Origin: Acidimicrobiia bacterium
GTDB lineage: Bacteria > Actinomycetota > Acidimicrobiia > IMCC26256 > PALSA-555
Assembly: GCA_035948415.1 (NCBI GenBank)
Contig: DASZJD010000023.1
Location: 1-56,702, forward strand
Direction: 5' to 3'
Length of the DNA stretch: 56,702 bases
In this document: positions 35,780 to 44,180 of the stretch, piece by piece
How positions within the stretch are numbered: the first letter of the stretch is position 1
Layout of the letters: each line of letters starts with the position of its first letter
The notes under the pieces: generated by a model
Seen by the model: only the letters and a program-made list of their open reading frames with translations
What the model was told of the DNA's origin: nothing
Database searches by the model: none
Translations under genes and position numbers: made by a program

Positions 35780-36355
35780 ATGACTACGCATCCCGACCTC
35801 GAACCCGCAGCCCAGCGCATGGCCCGTCTGGTGCGGGCCGTGCCTGACGATCGCTTGGGGCGGCCGACGCCGTGCGAGCGCTACACCGTGGGTGACCTCC
35901 TCGATCACATTGGTGGCGCCGCGCTTGCTTTCACCGGCGCGGCCACGAAGCGACCGCTCGCGGGCGGCGCGTCGGGCGACGCCGCCAGCCTGGGTGACGA
36001 CTGGCGGACCCGGATCCCGAGCGACCTCACAGCACTGGCGGCGGCGTGGGGGAGCAGCGAGGCGTGGACGGGCATGACGGCGGCGGGCGGCGTCGACCTG
36101 CCCGGCGAGGTGGCGGGCGTGGTGGCGCTCGACGAGCTCGTGATCCACGGCTGGGACCTGGCGCGGGCCACCGACCAGCCGGCCGAGTACGACGGCCCGG
36201 AGCTCGAGGCCGTCTACGGCATGGTGCAGCAGTTCAGGTCGAGCGGGATCGAGGGGCTGTTCGGCCCGCCCGTCCCGGTCGCGGACGACGCTGCCCTCCT
36301 CGATCGGATCGTCGGTCTGGCCGGCCGTGACCCCGGCTGGGAGCCTCCGGCCTGA
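35780..36355 (+). CDS. TIGR03086 family metal-binding protein (mycothiol-dependent isomerase-like)
   Basis: This 191-residue protein has the DinB-like four-helix metal-binding fold of the TIGR03086 group: RLVRAVPDDRLGRPTPCERYTVGDLLDHIGGAAL, then ELVIHGWDLARATDQP. The His in LLDHIGG and the His and Asp in IHGWDLA are the usual metal ligands (three conserved). Related proteins are maleylpyruvate isomerase-like and use or bind mycothiol. An ATG at 35780 follows a GTG at 35777; either may be used. It stands alone between a terminator and the convergent TetR gene. Substrate unknown. Confidence 0.85.
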   Translation: MTTHPDLEPAAQRMARLVRAVPDDRLGRPTPCERYTVGDLLDHIGGAALAFTGAATKRPLAGGASGDAASLGDDWRTRIPSDLTALAAAWGSSEAWTGMTAAGGVDLPGEVAGVVALDELVIHGWDLARATDQPAEYDGPELEAVYGMVQQFRSSGIEGLFGPPVPVADDAALLDRIVGLAGRDPGWEPPA

Positions 36356-36401
36356 GTCGCCAACATCGTTCGGGCAGTCCCGACCCGCTCGGCCTGGGCC
36401 C

Positions 36402-37058
36402 TCAGGGCTCGAACCGAGTGCCGTCGCTGGCGAGCTGGCGGAGGAACACCTGGAGCGCGTCCCTGCTCGCGGCACCCGATCGCTTCACGGGCACGGCGAG
36501 CGAGAGCTGCCGACTGAGCGCGAATCCTCGCAGCGCATGGAACAACGCGTCGTACTCGGACTGGCTGGCATCGGGTCCGATCGCTTCGGCGAGTAGTCGG
36601 CGGGTGCTCGCCTCCGCTCGCGCCGCGTGCTGAGTTACCTCCGCGCTGACCTCGGCTGACGTCTCTGGATCGTGCCGCAGGTTCAGGATGATCTGGACCC
36701 GGACCAGGAAGGTGGGGGTGTCGTAGAACCGGCCGAGGATCTCGTAGAGCGAGGCGATGCGCTCTTCGCGGGTCTCTCCCTCGACGTGAGCCGCGTTGAT
36801 GTCCTCGAGAAAGCTTCGATCGAGATCGCGCACGATCGCCAGCAAGAGCGCCTCGCGAGTCCCGAAGTGGTATTGAAGGGCGCCCCAGCTGACATTGGCG
36901 CGCCTCGCGATCTCGTTCGTGCTCGACCGGTAGAACCCGACTTCAAGGATCGACGCGATCCCGGCCTCGATGATCTGGGCGCGGCCGTCAGCTTCAGCAC
37001 CGCCGTTCCCGCGGCGACGCCGCGGCCTCTTGCGCGTGGCCGATGGCGTATCGCTCAC
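36402..37058 (-). CDS. TetR-family transcriptional regulator
   Basis: This 218-residue regulator starts at GTG 37058, overlapping the CoA-transferase stop (GTGA). The N-terminal 17 residues are basic. The HTH helices read IIEAGIASILEVGFYRSSTNEIARRANVSWGALQYHFGTREALLLAI, the TetR signature. The C-terminal ligand domain is all-helical and unassigned. Location in the acyl-CoA operon suggests it senses a CoA intermediate and represses both divergent promoters, perhaps through the near-palindrome at 40581. Confidence 0.9.
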   Translation of the reverse strand: MSDTPSATRKRPRRRRGNGGAEADGRAQIIEAGIASILEVGFYRSSTNEIARRANVSWGALQYHFGTREALLLAIVRDLDRSFLEDINAAHVEGETREERIASLYEILGRFYDTPTFLVRVQIILNLRHDPETSAEVSAEVTQHAARAEASTRRLLAEAIGPDASQSEYDALFHALRGFALSRQLSLAVPVKRSGAASRDALQVFLRQLASDGTRFEP

Positions 37059-39484
37059 CTGGTCATCCTCGGGACCGGGGCATCAAGGATCACGTTCGCC
37101 GAGACGAGCTCGTCGATCTGGGCCGGGTCGTAGCCGCATTCCACCAAGATCTCTCGGGTGTGCTCACCGCAGAGGCAGGGCCCGCGCGGGACGACTCCGG
37201 GCGTCCCCGACAGGTTGACCAAGATCCCCGGGTCTTCGAAGCGGCCGACGCCGCCTGCCCGCGTCTCGACGACGAGCTGGCCGGAGCGGGCCTCCGGATC
37301 GTCGAACAAGGCTCGACAGAAGCCCTCGTCGACAATCTCTACGGGGACGCCGGCGGCGTCGAGCACCTCGTACCACTCGCCCGCGGGGCGCTCGCGCAGA
37401 ACGCGCTCGAGCGTGGCCGACATGGCCGGCGCGTCGTCCAGGGCCTCGATGTTCTGACCGAGTGCGGCGACCAGCTGCGCGCGGTGGTCCGGGCGGTCGG
37501 CGGCGATGAACAGCCAGCGGTCGTCGCCGCACCGGAAGAGGCGGTGGAAGGGGGAGAGTCCGTACTGCCCGCCGTCGACGTGCTGCCAGTCGCCCGGAGA
37601 CCCGTCGGCGTGGATCCACGCGTACGACGTGTGGAGCAGCTGGGCGTTGACGATGGACGTGCTGACCGCCTGGCCCCGCCCGGTCCGTTCACGGTGGTAG
37701 AGAGCCGCCGTGATCGCGATCGCAGCGAGCAGCGCGTTGCCGGTGTCGCCCATGCCCGAACGGCTCCAGAGCGGCGGGTTGCCCGCGTCGCAAGCGCCGT
37801 CTTCCCACTCGACCCCGGCGAGCGCGGCGGCGGTCTGGTCGGTGCCCGGCAGATCGGAGCGCCGGCCCTTCTCGTAGCCGCGGGTGTTGCAGTAGACGAG
37901 GCGGGGGAAGCGTTGGTGAAGGGTCTCGTAGTCGAGGCCGAGGCGCGCGGCAGCGCCGGGCCGCCAGTTGGTCGTCAGCACGTCGGCTCGCTCGATGAGC
38001 CTGTCGAGGGCGGCCCGCGCTCGTTCGTCTTTGAGGTTCAGCGCGATGCTGCGCTTGCCGCGGTTCGTGCCGAGACCCATGTGGGTGCCCGCCCAGAAGG
38101 TGTCGTGGAGGGCGTGCACCTTGATCACATCGGCGCCAAGGTCGGCGAGGGCGCGGCCCGTAAAGGGCCCAGCGACACCGAGACCGAGATCGAGCACGCG
38201 CACGCCCTGCAGGGGATGAGCGAGGGTGCCGTGCACCGTTCGTGCTGGCAGTCCGGTCGCCGCCGAGGCCTGCGCCTCCTCGAGGACCTCCGCCGTGTGC
38301 GTCCCGGGGCGGGCCGTCGGCCCGGTCACGCCGCCCGGGGTGTCCGAGAACTCCAGCACGGATCCCACGTGGAAGATCGGCCCGACCTCCGGATCGTCGA
38401 CCTCGACGACGCATCCGTCGGCGAGGAACGACTTGTCGGCGAGCGCGTCGCCGGGCGAGCGGACCGGTGCCACGCCGGTGCCGGCCTCCTCGGCCGCGTG
38501 CACCCATGCTTCCGACGGGAACCTCCGGAAGGCCTCGGCCAGCGCGTCGTGCAAGAAGAGGCCGGTGAGCAGACCTTCGGGTTCCATCGGGATGCGATCG
38601 GGGTCGTCGCGATACGCAGTGTCGAGCGCGACCGTGCTGGGGTCGTCGCTCTCCGCCGCAGCCAAGACCCAGCTCGGCCGAACCGTCCAGTGATGCACCC
38701 AGCGCCCGTCGGCGCACTCGTAGAGGCCCTCGATCGATCGCCCGTCGACGGGCCACATCCAGTAGAGGGGGGCGTCGGGGTTCTCGACCCGCTGCCAGTT
38801 CAGACACACCGCCGCGAGTACACCCTGGAGGAGAGAGGTCTCGACTCGCTGCCCTTCGCCGGTGATCTCTCGGGCCCGCAGCGCCGCGCAGATGCCCAGC
38901 ATGGCGAAGTAGGCGGCGCCGACGCTCGGCCACGGCGTGCGAGGGAAGATCGGGCCGGAGCGGTCCGCGCCACGGACGAGGCCCGCGGGCGCGTCGAACT
39001 CGGGGTGGGGACCGGGCCGTCCCGCGATGTACTCCATGGCGGTGCCCCGGCGGCCTTTCTGGTCGTAGAGCAGTCCAGTACGGGCCGCGACGAGGGCGTC
39101 GAACGCCGGACGATCGCGGTGGGCTGGATGCCTCCCGTACCCCGTGATCGAGCAGGTGATCAGCCCTGGGTTGTCGGTCGCGAGCGTCGCGTGGTCGATG
39201 CCCAGTTTGGCCGTTGCCCCGGGGGCGTAGCTCTCGACGACGACGTCGGCTCTCGCCGCAAGGGCGTGGAACGCCGCTCGTCCCTCGCGCGTGCGGACGT
39301 CCACGAAGGCACTGCGCTTTCCCCGGCTCCAGACCCGCTCGCCGGACTCCGCCGACCCCGGGTCCTCGGGCGCCACCAGCCGGGTCACGAGCGCTCCGTT
39401 ATCGGCCAGCAGCATCGTGGTCATCGGCCCGGCGACGCCGCGCGACAGGTCGAGCACTCGGATCCCGTCGAAGACGGCGGCCAT
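37055..39484 (-). CDS. Fused CaiB/BaiF (class III) CoA-transferase, two tandem domains
   Basis: This 809-residue protein contains two complete CaiB/BaiF modules. Module 1 begins FDGIRVLDLSRGVAGPMTTMLLADNGA, with the catalytic Asp in RPAFDALVAARTG near residue 129. Module 2 begins near residue 418, GVRVLDLGLGVAGPFTGRALADLGADVIKV, with GTDQTAAALAGVEWED supplying its Asp. Most enzymes of this class are about 380-430 residues and form interlocked dimers, so this looks like a covalently linked dimer. They move CoA from acyl-CoA donors to acids. It is preceded by the amidohydrolase gene (3-bp gap) and followed by TetR (GTGA overlap), so the three form an operon. Confidence 0.9.
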   Translation of the reverse strand: MAAVFDGIRVLDLSRGVAGPMTTMLLADNGALVTRLVAPEDPGSAESGERVWSRGKRSAFVDVRTREGRAAFHALAARADVVVESYAPGATAKLGIDHATLATDNPGLITCSITGYGRHPAHRDRPAFDALVAARTGLLYDQKGRRGTAMEYIAGRPGPHPEFDAPAGLVRGADRSGPIFPRTPWPSVGAAYFAMLGICAALRAREITGEGQRVETSLLQGVLAAVCLNWQRVENPDAPLYWMWPVDGRSIEGLYECADGRWVHHWTVRPSWVLAAAESDDPSTVALDTAYRDDPDRIPMEPEGLLTGLFLHDALAEAFRRFPSEAWVHAAEEAGTGVAPVRSPGDALADKSFLADGCVVEVDDPEVGPIFHVGSVLEFSDTPGGVTGPTARPGTHTAEVLEEAQASAATGLPARTVHGTLAHPLQGVRVLDLGLGVAGPFTGRALADLGADVIKVHALHDTFWAGTHMGLGTNRGKRSIALNLKDERARAALDRLIERADVLTTNWRPGAAARLGLDYETLHQRFPRLVYCNTRGYEKGRRSDLPGTDQTAAALAGVEWEDGACDAGNPPLWSRSGMGDTGNALLAAIAITAALYHRERTGRGQAVSTSIVNAQLLHTSYAWIHADGSPGDWQHVDGGQYGLSPFHRLFRCGDDRWLFIAADRPDHRAQLVAALGQNIEALDDAPAMSATLERVLRERPAGEWYEVLDAAGVPVEIVDEGFCRALFDDPEARSGQLVVETRAGGVGRFEDPGILVNLSGTPGVVPRGPCLCGEHTREILVECGYDPAQIDELVSANVILDAPVPRMTR

Positions 39485-39487
39485 CGC

Positions 39488-40543
39488 TCAGAGCTTGTAG
39501 ATGCGGGCGGAGTTCCCGGAGCAGATCAGGTCACGTTCCGAGACTGGGACGTCGGCGAACTGTCGGGCGACGACCTCCTGCGAATTCGGCCATGTCGTGG
39601 CCGGGTGGGGGAAGTCGGTCGACCACAGGATGTTCTCAATGCCGACGAGGTGTCGCAACGTCAGGCCGACCTCGTCGTCCATGAACGTGCACGCAATGTT
39701 GCGATGGAAGTACTCGCTCGGCCGCAACCGGAGGCCAGGCAGGTCGTAGCGTTCGCTCATGCGGTCGAGCTGGGCGATGTAGCCGGGAATCCAAAACAGG
39801 CTGGGCTCGACGAACACGATCTGGAGACCAGGGAAGCGCTCGAGGGTGCCGGTCAGGATCCACCACGCCACGACCTCGGAGAGCCCCATCGCCGGCAACG
39901 ACGTGAAGATCGCTGCCTGCGGCGTCGGGTCACGTCGGAACACTTCCCACAACGAGGGCCGAGTCCCGAGGTGGTGGCTGATGGAGATGCCCGTGTCCTG
40001 GAGCACACCCCAAAGCGGGTCGTAACTCTCGTCGTGGTAGTCGGGCAGCCCCAGCTCGCTCGGGAAGTTGGGCAGGTGGACCGAGCGGGCGCCAAGCCCG
40101 GCGAGACGCTGAACCTCCGAGACCGCATACGGGATGTCGATGATCGGTACCTGGTACGACACCGCGAGTCGGTCCGGGTCGTGCGACGCGAATTCGGTGA
40201 GGTGATCGGTGAACGCCCGGCTGATCGGGCGCCAGTCTCCGCGAACGAGCCCGTACGCCCGGAACGCGCTCACCTCCGAGTACAGGACCTCAGCATCGAC
40301 GCCGTCGCGGTCCATCGCTGCGAGGCGCGCGACCGGATCCCGGTACCCCGGGTCGCGCATGGCCTCCATGTCCCAGTCTTCGAGCGACAGCGTGCGACCC
40401 CCGCGATGCTCCTCGTCGATACGTGCCTGCTCGGCGATGGCCTCGTCGAAGGGCTCGTGCATGGACCTCGGGAGGCGCTGACGAATGGAATCGAGGCTCA
40501 CCGCGACGTGTGAATCAGCGGAGATGAGTCGCGTACCGGCCAT
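39488..40543 (-). CDS. Amidohydrolase family 2 protein (TIM barrel, ACMSD-like)
   Basis: This 351-residue protein begins MAGTRLISADSHVAVS, with the D-S-H-V motif found where many family-2 amidohydrolases carry HxH or one ligand only. The barrel strand with HHLGTRPSLWEVF and the terminal NILWSTDFPHPATTWPNS (metal-binding Asp) are typical of decarboxylase/hydrolase members of the group. Relatives include hydrolases and decarboxylases of acyl or aromatic acids. The first gene of the minus-strand operon, its ATG is at 40543. The operon promoter lies in the 60-bp gap shared with the DUF35 gene. Confidence 0.85.
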   Translation of the reverse strand: MAGTRLISADSHVAVSLDSIRQRLPRSMHEPFDEAIAEQARIDEEHRGGRTLSLEDWDMEAMRDPGYRDPVARLAAMDRDGVDAEVLYSEVSAFRAYGLVRGDWRPISRAFTDHLTEFASHDPDRLAVSYQVPIIDIPYAVSEVQRLAGLGARSVHLPNFPSELGLPDYHDESYDPLWGVLQDTGISISHHLGTRPSLWEVFRRDPTPQAAIFTSLPAMGLSEVVAWWILTGTLERFPGLQIVFVEPSLFWIPGYIAQLDRMSERYDLPGLRLRPSEYFHRNIACTFMDDEVGLTLRHLVGIENILWSTDFPHPATTWPNSQEVVARQFADVPVSERDLICSGNSARIYKL

Positions 40544-40580
40544 GTCGCCTCCCGAGAGTCAACACCTTGGCGTACGGCCT

Positions 40581-40598
40581 ACATACTAAGTACTATGT
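40581..40598. promoter_or_regulatory. Near-palindromic operator candidate in the divergent promoter
   Basis: The 18-bp sequence has outer arms ACATA and TATGT that are exact inverse repeats, and a central TACTAAGTA with TACT/AGTA inverted arms around one A. It sits in the 59-bp gap between the divergent amidohydrolase (start 40543) and DUF35 (start 40603) genes, and is the AT-richest stretch of the locus. It is a plausible TetR operator. Confidence 0.5.
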
Positions 40599-40602
40599 TG
40601 CC

Positions 40603-41043
40603 GTGCCGCAAGCAGATCGGGAGGCGCCCCCGCCGCGACGACCGCCCCCAATCGCGACGGCCGACAGTCAGTTCTTCTGGGAGGGGGCGGCCGACGGTCG
40701 TCTCGTGGCTCAGCGGTGTGGTGGCTGCCAGCGGCTGCGGCACCCGCCGCGACCGATGTGTCCGTCTTGCCACTCGCTCGCGGTGGAGGTCATCGCCCTC
40801 TCGGGACGCGGGACGCTCTACAGCTACGCCATCCTCCACCACCCGCAGCATCCGGCCTTCGACTACCCGGTGATCGCCGCGCTCGTCGACCTCGAAGAGG
40901 GCGTGCGGATCGTGTCGAACCTCACCCGGGTGGCTCCGGAGGACGTCCACATCGGGATGTCCTTGGAGGTCGAGTTCGAGCCGACGATCGACGAAGGCCG
41001 GGTGCCGGTCTTTCGGCCGGCGAGGGGGGCCGGGCTCGAGTGA
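40603..41043 (+). CDS. DUF35 OB-fold/zinc-ribbon acyl-CoA-associated protein
   Basis: This 146-residue protein has an N-terminal helix (QFFWEGAADGRLVAQ), the rubredoxin-like zinc ribbon C-x2-C...C-x2-C (CGGCQRLRHPPRPMCPSC) and the OB fold beginning LSGRGTLYSYAILHHP. That is the full DUF35 layout. GTG at 40603 is used; an in-frame TTG at 40567 would span the operator. DUF35 proteins pair with thiolase-like partners or carry acyl-CoA; ChsH2's DUF35 domain binds Ltp2 aldolase. The stop overlaps the thiolase-like gene by GTGA, so the two are coupled and likely form a complex. Confidence 0.9.
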   Translation: MPQADREAPPPRRPPPIATADSQFFWEGAADGRLVAQRCGGCQRLRHPPRPMCPSCHSLAVEVIALSGRGTLYSYAILHHPQHPAFDYPVIAALVDLEEGVRIVSNLTRVAPEDVHIGMSLEVEFEPTIDEGRVPVFRPARGAGLE

Positions 41044-42215
41044 GCGCCGCACTGCTCCCGCGCGCGGCCGCGATTGCTGGAATCGGCAGCACGGAGTTCT
41101 CGCGCGACGCCGGGCGGAGCGAGCTGCAGCTCGCCTGTGAGGCCATCCGAGCCGCCCTCGGAGACGCCGGTCTCGAGCCGGCGGACGTCGACGGACTCGT
41201 GAGCTACACCATCGATCCCGTCGAGGAGACGGAGCTCGTGCGCTCAGTCGGGTTCCAGGAGATCGCCTGGTCGAGCCGGGTGCCCTACGGCGGCGGCGGT
41301 TCGATGGGTGTCCTGCTCCACGCGGCCTCCGCGGTGATCAGCGGCGCGGCCGACGTGGTCGTCGCCTATCGCGCCATCCGGGCCCGCTCCGGCGCCAGCC
41401 GCTTCGGCGCTCCCAAGATCGCCCCGGGCCCCACCGCCGGCCACTCGGGCACGACGGCGATGCAGTGGTGCATGCCCTTCGGCGTGATCACGCCGGCGTC
41501 CTGGATGGCGCTGAACGCCACCCGATACATGCACGAGTACGGCGTGCGGAGCGTCGACTTTGGACGGGCCGTGGTCCAGCTCCGTGAGTACGCGGCAACG
41601 AATCCTGCGGCTTGGGGCTTCGGACGACCGATCACGCTCGATGCCCACCAGGGCTCGCGTTGGATCGCCGAGCCGTGCATCCGGCTCTTCGACTGCTGCC
41701 AGGAGACCGACGGGTCGGCGGCCCTCGTGATCACCCGCCGCGAGCACGCCGCCGATCTCGCGAAGGTCCCGGTCGTGATCGGCGCCGCGACCGGCGCGGG
41801 GCTCTTCGAGCAGGAGATCGCATCCGATCACTACCTCTCGGACCTCTCGGTGATGGCCGGATCCGTCGCGCTCGCCCGTCGCCTCTTCGACGGAGAGGCC
41901 GGCTTCCGCCGCGAGGACATTGACGCCGCCATGATCTACGACGCCTTCTCGCCGATCCTGCTGATGCAGATCGAGGCGCTCGGCTTCTGCGATCGCGGCC
42001 TCGCCAAGGACTTCGTGGCCGACGGCAACCTCGCCCTCGACGGTGCGCTGCCGTGCAACACCAACGGCGGCCTCATCGGTGAGGGTTACATCCACGGCCT
42101 GAACCTGGTGCTCGAGGCGACCCGCCAGCTGCGGGGCACGGCAGTCAACCAGGTGACCAGCGCGCGCACCGTGCTCGTGACTTCGAGCCGCACGGGCGCG
42201 GTCCTCACCCGGTGA
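41040..42215 (+). CDS. Thiolase-like protein (lipid-transfer/aldolase type), Cys-poor active site
   Basis: This 391-residue protein starts at GTG, overlapping the DUF35 stop. It has thiolase-fold strands (AAIAGIGSTEFSRDAGRSELQLACEAIRAALGDAGL). The loop where thiolases keep the nucleophilic Cys reads PYGGGGSMGVLLHAASAV, so that Cys is absent. The C-terminal part PCNTNGGLIGEGYIHGLNLVLEATRQLRG retains a His. This state is characteristic of Ltp/SCP2-thiolase-like proteins and of Ltp2-type retro-aldolases, which work with a DUF35 partner. The context with a coupled DUF35 gene fits such an aldolase in degradation of a bulky acyl-CoA. True thiolysis is unlikely without the Cys. Confidence 0.85.
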   Translation: MSAALLPRAAAIAGIGSTEFSRDAGRSELQLACEAIRAALGDAGLEPADVDGLVSYTIDPVEETELVRSVGFQEIAWSSRVPYGGGGSMGVLLHAASAVISGAADVVVAYRAIRARSGASRFGAPKIAPGPTAGHSGTTAMQWCMPFGVITPASWMALNATRYMHEYGVRSVDFGRAVVQLREYAATNPAAWGFGRPITLDAHQGSRWIAEPCIRLFDCCQETDGSAALVITRREHAADLAKVPVVIGAATGAGLFEQEIASDHYLSDLSVMAGSVALARRLFDGEAGFRREDIDAAMIYDAFSPILLMQIEALGFCDRGLAKDFVADGNLALDGALPCNTNGGLIGEGYIHGLNLVLEATRQLRGTAVNQVTSARTVLVTSSRTGAVLTR

Positions 42216-42276
42216 GCCCCAGGTTCGGCGCTCGGGCGCGTGAAGCCAGTCCGACGTTCCGCTGCCGAAGCCGAGG

Positions 42277-43332
42277 TCACGCGGCCGCGGACGGCGTGGG
42301 ACCGATCTCGACGATGGTGCGGCCGATCGTGGCCCGTCGGGCCATGGCGTCGAGGGCGGTGGGCAGCTCCTCGAACGGCGCACGGTGACCGATGACGGGG
42401 CGGATCTCGCCGCGCTCGAGGAGGTCGGTGAGGGCCGCCTGGACCTTCTCACCCACGGCGCGGGGGACGAGGTTGTAGCCCGAAGCCGCTCGTGCAGCCG
42501 CGGGGTCGCTCGAGTAGGCGAGGAGCACGCCGAGCACTGACACGTTGCCGAACATGAGCGGCCGGGGGACGATCACGCCCTGGTCTTCCGTCTCGATGCC
42601 GGCCGAGAAGCCGATCATCAGGTGCCGCCCGTTCCGGGCCAGGCAACGGATCGAGACCGGGAAGGTGTCGCCGCCCACGCCATCGAAGACGACGTCGACG
42701 CCCCGCCCGTGGGTCGCCTCGTTCACGGCTTGGAGCACGTCGGCCGCGGTGTGGTCCACGGTGACGTCGGCGCCGAGTTCCTTGCACAGGGCGGTCTTCT
42801 GTTCGCCGCCGGCCACCGCGATCACGCGTGCGCCGGCCACCGTCGCCAGCTGGACGGCTGCCGATCCGATCCCGCCAGCCGCCGCCTGGACGAGCACGGT
42901 CTCGCCGGCCTGCACCCGGCCCCGTTCGTGAAGCCCCAGCCAGGCCAGGTGGAAGGGAAAGAAGAAGGCGGCGGCGTCGGTGCCCGGCAGCGCAGCCGGG
43001 GCGTCGAAGGTCATGTCGGCGGTGCAGGCGACGAGCTCGGCGTGGGCCCCGACTGCACCCGCGGCGGTGGCCACGACGCGTCGCCCCTGCCACGACTCCT
43101 GGCCCGGCCCGGCCGCCTCGACGACCCCGGTCAGCTCCATACCGAGCGTGTACGGCAACGGCGGGTTGACGGTGCGGTAGCGCCCGTAGCAGCCGTCGAC
43201 CTCGTTGTAGTTCAGTGCGCTGGCGGTGTTGCGGATCAGCACCTCGCCAGTCCTCGGGATGGGGTCGTCCACGTCGTCCAGCGCGAGCGCTTCCGACGGA
43301 CGACCGAACCGGTGCACGCGCCACGCTCGCAC
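42277..43332 (-). CDS. Zinc-independent MDR NADPH:quinone oxidoreductase (zeta-crystallin-like)
   Basis: This 351-residue protein starts at GTG 43332. The catalytic N-terminal domain (VLIRNTASALNYNEVDGCYG, GMELTGVVEAAG) is followed by the NADPH-binding Rossmann domain with AAAGGIGSAAVQLATVAGARVIAVAGG. No zinc-ligand Cys cluster is present, as in the quinone oxidoreductase subgroup. It is convergent with the thiolase-like gene. Members reduce quinones or enoyl-type double bonds, so a role in the nearby acyl-CoA pathway is possible but not shown. Confidence 0.88.
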   Translation of the reverse strand: MRAWRVHRFGRPSEALALDDVDDPIPRTGEVLIRNTASALNYNEVDGCYGRYRTVNPPLPYTLGMELTGVVEAAGPGQESWQGRRVVATAAGAVGAHAELVACTADMTFDAPAALPGTDAAAFFFPFHLAWLGLHERGRVQAGETVLVQAAAGGIGSAAVQLATVAGARVIAVAGGEQKTALCKELGADVTVDHTAADVLQAVNEATHGRGVDVVFDGVGGDTFPVSIRCLARNGRHLMIGFSAGIETEDQGVIVPRPLMFGNVSVLGVLLAYSSDPAAARAASGYNLVPRAVGEKVQAALTDLLERGEIRPVIGHRAPFEELPTALDAMARRATIGRTIVEIGPTPSAAA

Positions 43333-43564
43333 GCCGCGAACCTACCGGTGGCTGCTGCTCCTCAGCGTGGGCGGCGGCCCGTAGGCCGCGGCTGCTGCTG
43401 CAGGCCGCGGAGCGCCCGATGTCAGCCCGTGAACCTGGGCGTGATCGCGAGGCTGGGCGTGACCGCTCCCGCGGGCGTCGCCGCTTGCAGCTGAACATCG
43501 CCGGGACTCCGTGGTGCGGCCCGACGAGCTTGATCCTTCGGGCTATCGCGGCTGGGACGTCCCC

Positions 43565-43591
43565 GACTCGCGAGCGTGGAAACCGCGACTC
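43565..43591. repeat. 27-bp palindromic repeat, one arm mismatch
   Basis: GACTCGCG (43565-43572) and CGCGACTC (43584-43591) surround 11 bases. It lies 25 bp beyond the stop of the VOC gene on the minus strand, the same distance as the copy at 53374 from its neighbour's stop. Confidence 0.7.
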
Positions 43592-43616
43592 GCGTGTGGT
43601 TCGAGGAGCGTCGAGG

Positions 43617-44051
43617 TCAGAGCGTCAGGGGCTTGATCGCCGCGACCGCTTGGGGATCCGTCTTCCACACGTCAGACGTGTCGATATAGAGCTCGACCGT
43701 GTTTCCATCGGGGTCCCGAAGGTAGAGGCTTTGCGACACGGTGTGATCCATGACGCTGTCGATGGTCGCGCCTGCCGCTTCAAGCTCTTGCTTGACAGCG
43801 CGGAGTTCGTCCATCGAATCTCCGACTTTGAACGCGACGTGCGCCAGGCCCGGGCTCGTGGGCTGTGCGTTGGGAGCATCCTTGCCAACCTCCACCACGG
43901 CAAAGTCGTGATGGTTGCCCAGTGTGAAGAAGGTCATGAGCGACTCATAGCTGGCCGCGATGGGTAGCCCGAGCAAACCGTTGTAAAAGCCCTCCGATCG
44001 CTCACGATCACGGACCTGCAGCACCACGTGGCCGAGCGCCCTGATCTTCAT
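43617..44051 (-). CDS. VOC-family protein (glyoxalase/dioxygenase fold)
   Basis: This 144-residue protein has two beta-alpha-beta-beta-beta modules. It has the metal ligand pattern His in ALGHVVLQV (residue about 8), His in LAHVAFKV (about 69) and Glu in NTVELYID near the C-terminus. ATG 44051 has a strong GGAGGGGAGG upstream. The family includes glyoxalases, fosfomycin-resistance enzymes, extradiol dioxygenases and methylmalonyl-CoA epimerases; nothing decides among them. It stands alone and ends 25 bp before a 27-bp palindrome. Confidence 0.85.
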   Translation of the reverse strand: MKIRALGHVVLQVRDRERSEGFYNGLLGLPIAASYESLMTFFTLGNHHDFAVVEVGKDAPNAQPTSPGLAHVAFKVGDSMDELRAVKQELEAAGATIDSVMDHTVSQSLYLRDPDGNTVELYIDTSDVWKTDPQAVAAIKPLTL

Positions 44052-44180
44052 CAGCTACCTCCCCTCCGGGCTGGAAGTCTCGTGGGCCGACCAGGGTTCG
44101 GCAAGTGAGGTTGGCGAGCCGGGGTCAACCTCAGTGTCGTCGCGCCCGGGTGCTTCGAGGTCTCGCGTCTACTCCTCGCC

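Noticed and set aside
37043-40513. A 1156-codon open frame on the plus strand
   Set aside because: It is antisense to the CoA-transferase and amidohydrolase genes and reads as Arg/Gly/Val-rich sequence with no domain. Long antisense frames are common at this GC content.
43595-43616. TGGTTCGAGG as a tRNA T-arm
   Set aside because: No acceptor stem, anticodon arm or D-arm can be folded around it within normal distances.
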